From Roseococcus sp. (lineage in GTDB: Bacteria > Pseudomonadota > Alphaproteobacteria > Acetobacterales > Acetobacteraceae), in NCBI GenBank assembly GCA_026414745.1, contig JAOAIK010000019.1, positions 1 to 64,000 on the forward strand: 64,000 nucleotides of DNA, read 5' to 3'. The number at the start of each line of letters is the position of its first letter. The first letter of the stretch is position 1. The notes under the pieces are model-generated. The model was not told the DNA's origin. It saw nothing but the letters and a program-made list of their open reading frames with translations, and made no database searches. A program made the position numbers and the translations under genes. Shown here in pieces: positions 60,033 to 64,000 of this stretch.

Positions 60033-61193
60033 TCAGTCCCGCGCCACGCCGAACTCGAGGTCGCGCTGCACCCACACGGCGATGAGCAGGCCGAAGCCGA
60101 GCATGGTCGTCAGCATCGCCGATCCGCCATGGCTGATCAGCGGCAGCGGAACCCCGCCCACCGGAATGCTGCCGGTCACCATCGCCACGTTCACGAAGAC
60201 GTAGAAGAACCAGTTGGCGCCGAGCCCGATGGCCAGCAGCCGCCCGAACTGGTGCCGGCACCGCAGCGCCACCATCAGGCAGAACGCGGTGACGCAGAGC
60301 AGCAGGAAGAGCGTGCCGACCGCCCCCACGAGCCCGAACTCCTCGGCAATGAGGGTGAAGATGAAATCCGTCTCCTTCTCCGGAAGAAAGTTGAGATGGC
60401 CCTGCGTGCCCTGCAGGAAGCCCTTGCCCCAGATGCCCCCCGAACCCAGCGCGATCTTCGACTGGATGATGTTGTAGCCGGCGCCGAGCGGGTCGCTCTC
60501 CGGATCGAGGAAGGTGGTGATGCGCGCCCGCTGGTAGTCGCGCAGATTGGCGTAGACGAGGGGCGCCGCCGCGACCGCCCCCGCGATCACCCCCGCGAAT
60601 TTCCACCAGCGCACGCCCGAGGCCCAGAACACCACCCCGCCGAGCGCCAGGGTGATCAGCGCGGTGCCGAGGTTGGGCTGCTTGTAGATGAGCGCGACGG
60701 GCACGGCGACGAGCAGCAGCGGCGGAACGAGAAAGAGGGGATTGCCCACCCTCTCCCAGCTCGCGCGGTGGAACCACGCCGCAAGGGCCAGCACGAGGGT
60801 GATCTTCATCAGCTCGGAGGGCTGGAGCTGGAAGGGGCCGAGATTGATCCAGCGCTGCGCGCCGCCGCCGACCTGTCCGTGCAGCGCCACCAGCACGAGC
60901 AGCCCCACGCCCGCGAGGTAGCCGACCGGCGCCAGCGCCGCGATCAGCCGGATATCGAGGAAGGCGACGCAGAGCATCAGGACGAGGCAGAAGCCGAACC
61001 GGAGCGCGTGACGGTTGGCGTAGAGATCGGGGTTTCCCGACCCCGCCGAGGTGAGCGCCACATAGCCGATGCCGGCGATCGCGCAGAGCAGGAGGACGAA
61101 GAGCCAGGGAATGGACCACAGCTTGCGCAGCACCCCCGCCCCGCGGTCGCGCGCCAGCAGCCGCCTTTCGAAGAGGGAGGAGGAGGAGATCAT
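60033..61193 (-). CDS. rodA: Rod-shape SEDS glycosyltransferase RodA
   Basis: 386 residues with ~10 transmembrane helices. SEDS motifs: QLQPSELMKITLVLALAAWFH, LIYKQPNLGTALI (catalytic-Asp loop is QPNLGTAL here, Asp replaced by Asn in the QPDLG context), FLPEKETDFIFTLIAEEFGLVGA and ISHGGSAMLTTMLGFGLL. It polymerises glycan strands with PBP2 (MrdA) just upstream in the same operon. ATG 61193 lies 12 nt after the mrdA stop. Confidence 0.95.
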   Translation of the reverse strand: MISSSSLFERRLLARDRGAGVLRKLWSIPWLFVLLLCAIAGIGYVALTSAGSGNPDLYANRHALRFGFCLVLMLCVAFLDIRLIAALAPVGYLAGVGLLVLVALHGQVGGGAQRWINLGPFQLQPSELMKITLVLALAAWFHRASWERVGNPLFLVPPLLLVAVPVALIYKQPNLGTALITLALGGVVFWASGVRWWKFAGVIAGAVAAAPLVYANLRDYQRARITTFLDPESDPLGAGYNIIQSKIALGSGGIWGKGFLQGTQGHLNFLPEKETDFIFTLIAEEFGLVGAVGTLFLLLCVTAFCLMVALRCRHQFGRLLAIGLGANWFFYVFVNVAMVTGSIPVGGVPLPLISHGGSAMLTTMLGFGLLIAVWVQRDLEFGVARD

Positions 61194-61205
61194 GGTGTCA
61201 TGCCC

Positions 61206-63131
61206 TCACCCGCCCCGCGCCGCATCGGCCACGCGCGGCCCGGGCGGATTCGCCCGGAACCGGGTGAAGGTGTCGACCAGGACATCGCGCGCGAGCGGCG
61301 CCGCCGCGCCCGAACCCGAGGTGCCGTGCTCGACCACGACACTCACCGCATAGAGCGGGTTGTCGTGCGGCGCATAGCCCACGAACAGCGCGTGCGGCCG
61401 CCATTCCCGCGGCAGGGTGGCGACGTTGAAGCCGCGCTCGCGCTGTTCGCGGCTGACGCGCCGCACCTGGGTGGTGCCCGTCTTGCCCGCCATCATCCCG
61501 AAGCCGCCGGGCAGGCGGGAGGCCTGCGCCGTGCCGCCGCCCTCGTTGACCACCGCCCACATCGCCTCGCGGATCAGCCTCAGGTCGCGCTCGGGGATGC
61601 CCATGGAAGGCCACTCCTCGGGGCGGGAGCCGCGCACGGGCCGTCCGCCGATGGCGCGCGTCAGATGAGGCTGCACCGCCCGGCCCGAGGCGAGGCGCGC
61701 CGTCATGACGCAGAGGCTGAGCGGCGTGAGCTGGTAGAAGCCCTGGCCGATGCCGTGCACGATGGTGTCGCCGAGCGCCCAGGGCCGGCCCTGCGCCTCG
61801 CGCCACTCGCGCGTCGGCACCAGGCCGCGGCGCGTGCCCGGCAGCTCGATGTCGAGATCCACGCCCAGGCCGAAGCGCCGCGCCATGGCCGCGATGCGGT
61901 TGATGCCGAGCCGCTTGGCCATCTCGTAGTAGTAGACGTCGCATGACACCTTGAGCGAGGTCCGCATGTCCACCGCGCCATGGCCGTTGCGGTTCCAGCA
62001 GTGGAAGCGCGTCTCGCCGAGATCGTAGTGGCCGGGGCAGACCACGCGCTCGAAGGGCGTGGTCACCCGCGCCTCGAGCGCCGCCAGCGCGACCACCATC
62101 TTGAAGGTGGACCCCGGCGCGTAGAGCCCGTTCGTCGTCTTGTTGATCAGCGGGGTGGAGCGGCCCGCCGTCCACTGCCGCCACTGCGCCGCGCTCACGC
62201 CCGCGTTGAAGATGTTCGGGTCGAAGGAGGGCTGGCTCGCCATCGCCAGCACCTCGCCGTTGCGCGCGTTCATGACGACGACCGAGGTCCCCTCCTCGAT
62301 CTTGCCGCGGATCGTCTTCTGCAGCTCCGTGTCGATGGTGATCTCGACATCCTGCCCCGGCACGCCCTCGCGCCGGTCGAGTTCGCGGATCACCCGCCCC
62401 ACCGCGTTCACCTCGAGCTGCACGGCTCCCGCGCGCCCGCGCAGCGCCTGGTCATGGTGGCGCTCGATGCCCGCCCGGCCCACCCGGATGCCGGGAAGCT
62501 GCAGCAGCGGGTCGCCGTCCATGTCGCGTTCGGACGGGGGTGCCACATAGCCCACGATGTGCGCGAGATGCTCGCCCTCCGGATAGATGCGCGTGGTGCC
62601 GACATCGGTGAGGATGCCCGGCAGGTCCGGCGCGTTCACCTCGATGCGCGCCATCTCCTCCCAGGTCAGGAACTCGCGCACGATCACGGGCACGAAGCGG
62701 CGGCGGCGGCGCACCTCGCGCTCGATGCGCGCGCGCTCGTGCTCGGCCAGCGGCACGATGCGGTGGAAGGTCTCGAGGGTGGCGTTCACGTCCGCCGTCT
62801 GCTCGGCCACCAGAAGCGCCCGCCAGTTCAGGCGGTTCCCCGCCACCACGCGGCCGTTGCGATCGAGAACCCGCCCGCGCGGGGGCGAGAGGAGCCGCGC
62901 GGAGAGGCGGTTCTCCTCGGCGAGGGTGGCGAAGCGCGCTCCCTGCTCCACCTGCAGCCGGTAGAGCCGCCAGCCGAGAAAGCCGAAGGCGCCGAGCTGA
63001 AGGCCGCCGAGCAGCAGGGCCCGGCGCGTGAAGACGGAGCGGCGCCGCTCCTCCTCCAGCTTCACGCCGCGCATGGAGAAGTTCGCCACACCTCCCTTCT
63101 CGCGGCGGCCGCGAAGGAAGGGAAGCCTCAC
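61206..63131 (-). CDS. mrdA: Penicillin-binding protein 2
   Basis: 641 residues if started at GTG 63131, which forms a GTGA overlap with the mreD stop, a junction used repeatedly in this window; ATG 63074 (MRGVKLEEERRR) is the alternative. One N-terminal membrane helix (RRALLLGGLQLGAFGFLGW), pedestal domain, then transpeptidase: APGSTFKM with catalytic Ser, SCD second motif (KVSCDVYYYEMAKRLG), GKTGTTQ third motif. It crosslinks side-wall peptidoglycan in the elongasome. Confidence 0.95.
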   Translation of the reverse strand: MRLPFLRGRREKGGVANFSMRGVKLEEERRRSVFTRRALLLGGLQLGAFGFLGWRLYRLQVEQGARFATLAEENRLSARLLSPPRGRVLDRNGRVVAGNRLNWRALLVAEQTADVNATLETFHRIVPLAEHERARIEREVRRRRRFVPVIVREFLTWEEMARIEVNAPDLPGILTDVGTTRIYPEGEHLAHIVGYVAPPSERDMDGDPLLQLPGIRVGRAGIERHHDQALRGRAGAVQLEVNAVGRVIRELDRREGVPGQDVEITIDTELQKTIRGKIEEGTSVVVMNARNGEVLAMASQPSFDPNIFNAGVSAAQWRQWTAGRSTPLINKTTNGLYAPGSTFKMVVALAALEARVTTPFERVVCPGHYDLGETRFHCWNRNGHGAVDMRTSLKVSCDVYYYEMAKRLGINRIAAMARRFGLGVDLDIELPGTRRGLVPTREWREAQGRPWALGDTIVHGIGQGFYQLTPLSLCVMTARLASGRAVQPHLTRAIGGRPVRGSRPEEWPSMGIPERDLRLIREAMWAVVNEGGGTAQASRLPGGFGMMAGKTGTTQVRRVSREQRERGFNVATLPREWRPHALFVGYAPHDNPLYAVSVVVEHGTSGSGAAAPLARDVLVDTFTRFRANPPGPRVADAARGG

Positions 63132-63682
63132 GGCGCCGCTCCCTCGGCGCGGCGCATCGCCATGTGCGCGCGGGTCAGGATCCAGGCGATGCCGGGATAG
63201 AGGCCCACCGCGGCGCCGAACAGGTGCACCCCCGGCATCAGGGCCGGCCACTGCCAGCCGAGCAGCGCCTGCAGCGCCCAGCCGAGCCCCGCGGCGCCGG
63301 CAGCCACGGCGCAGAAGGCGAGCCAGCCCGCGAGAAAGGAGGCGCGCGCGAGCATCTGCCGCGCGCGGAAGGCGAGGCCATGCACGAGAAGGAGGACCAG
63401 CACGCCGATGCCGAGCGGCGCGAAGACAAGGAGATCGTGCAGCAGGCCGATGGCGAAGACCACCGGCGGGGGCATGGCCGCGGGACGAAAGACGCTCCAG
63501 AAGAAGACCGAGGGCAGGGCCAGGGCTGTCACCAGGCCCGGCACGCCCACGGGTGTTGCGCCCAGCACCATGAGTGCCAGGGCGAAGACGGCCGGAAAGG
63601 CCGCCCGCAGCGCGGCGTCGAGCCGCCGCATCAGCCCCATCGGGGGTTCCGGCCTGCCCTTGGACCCTTGGGTCGGGGCCAT
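63128..63682 (-). CDS. mreD: Rod-shape-determining protein MreD
   Basis: 184 residues from ATG 63682, 5 nt after the mreC stop. A basic N-terminal tail is followed by about five transmembrane helices, including VFFWSVFRPAAMPPPVVFAIGLLHDLLVFAPLGIGVLVLLLVHGLAF; the FxxGLLxDLLxxxPLG pattern is the MreD family core. It links MreC to the elongasome. Longer upstream frame lies over mreC and is rejected. Confidence 0.93.
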   Translation of the reverse strand: MAPTQGSKGRPEPPMGLMRRLDAALRAAFPAVFALALMVLGATPVGVPGLVTALALPSVFFWSVFRPAAMPPPVVFAIGLLHDLLVFAPLGIGVLVLLLVHGLAFRARQMLARASFLAGWLAFCAVAAGAAGLGWALQALLGWQWPALMPGVHLFGAAVGLYPGIAWILTRAHMAMRRAEGAAP

Positions 63683-63687
63683 CGGCC

Positions 63688-64000
63688 TCACCGCCGGCCG
63701 CGCGGCTCGGGCCGGGCCACCGCCTCGGGAGGCAGGATGCCCGAGAGGCCGAAATCGAAGAGGCGCAGCACGTCGAGCCGGTCCAGCCGGGCGAAGAGTT
63801 CCACCTCCGCCGCCCCGCTCTCGGTCCAGCGCACCACCCCGACCGGCAGCCCGGCCGGGAAGGCCCCGGCCTCGGCACTGGTCACGACCCGCTCGCCCTC
63901 GCGCGGGAGGCTGCCCTCGGGCCAATGCTGCAGCCGCGGGCGGGCCTGGTTGTTGCCGACCATGATGGCGCGCGCGCGCGACCCCTCCAGCGTGACGGGG
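63688..64000 (-). CDS. mreC: Rod-shape-determining protein MreC, C-terminal part
   Basis: Only the last ~103 residues are present; the 5' part lies beyond the right edge. It reads ...LEGSRARAIMVGNNQ..PRLQHWPEGSLPREGERVVTSAEAGAFPAGLPVGVV, the conserved beta-barrel end of MreC, with a Pro/Arg tail. MreC is the periplasmic scaffold that activates PBP2-RodA, whose genes follow. Confidence 0.93.
   Translation of the reverse strand, partial: PVTLEGSRARAIMVGNNQARPRLQHWPEGSLPREGERVVTSAEAGAFPAGLPVGVVRWTESGAAEVELFARLDRLDVLRLFDFGLSGILPPEAVARPEPRGRR

Overview
The window is very GC-rich (roughly three quarters G+C by eye), densely packed, and full of genes joined by ATGA, GTGA or TGATG stop/start overlaps. 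Several traits point to an alphaproteobacterium: flagellar class genes with FliX, a MotE-type protein and a DUF6468-type protein; a zinc-less DksA; PleD beside rpmG; PyrB with a catalytically dead dihydroorotase; and a PmtA-type phospholipid methyltransferase. A member of the Rhodospirillales/Acetobacteraceae (Roseomonas/Elioraea-like) fits best, but this is inference from gene content and not a measured placement.

Layout. 1-14361 is mainly motility. A leftward operon runs fliL-fliM-DUF6468-motE-cheY-cheZ-(partial secreted protein). A divergent rightward operon is flgF-flgG-flgA-flgH. After an inserted GMC oxidoreductase, a lipoprotein, a SRAP protein and dksA comes fliX, divergent from flgI-flgJ-flgN. 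Both flgF and flgI have textbook sigma-54 promoters with the same TGGCACGCCG core. 14375-18696 is a tightly coupled uncharacterised operon: RibD-like reductase, MDR dehydrogenase, divergent 6-pyruvoyl-tetrahydropterin-synthase homologue, glycosyltransferase, methyltransferase and a small basic protein. 18696-25128 is housekeeping: dcd, murA, hisG, hisD, infA, maf, RNase E/G-like, yacG and tRNA-Phe.

25377-39470 is the most unusual locus. A leftward operon (short-chain reductase, cytochrome P450, LpxL-like acyltransferase, glycosyltransferase) is divergent from a rightward operon. The rightward operon holds a single-module, FAS-like, highly reducing type I polyketide synthase without thioesterase, a serine-palmitoyltransferase-like alpha-oxoamine synthase, and a CDP-alcohol phosphotransferase. 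Read together they describe a plausible complete route to a polyketide-derived sphingolipid-like membrane lipid. The PKS would build the chain, the PLP enzyme would release it by decarboxylative condensation with an amino acid, the reductase would reduce the ketone, the P450 would hydroxylate, the acyltransferase would acylate, and the last two enzymes would add head groups.

39471-64000 returns to core functions: gatCAB, ruvX, a type I secretion ABC/adaptor pair without visible cargo, pyrB-GNAT-pyrX-plsY-dprA-topA-rnr-rpmG, pleD, pmtA, a VOC protein, a GST, and the rod-shape operon mreC(partial)-mreD-mrdA-rodA. Two copies of a roughly 150-180 bp intergenic repeat with a perfect central palindrome lie 34 kb apart. 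A 57-bp tandem repeat precedes murA. No IS element, prophage, rRNA or CRISPR array was seen.
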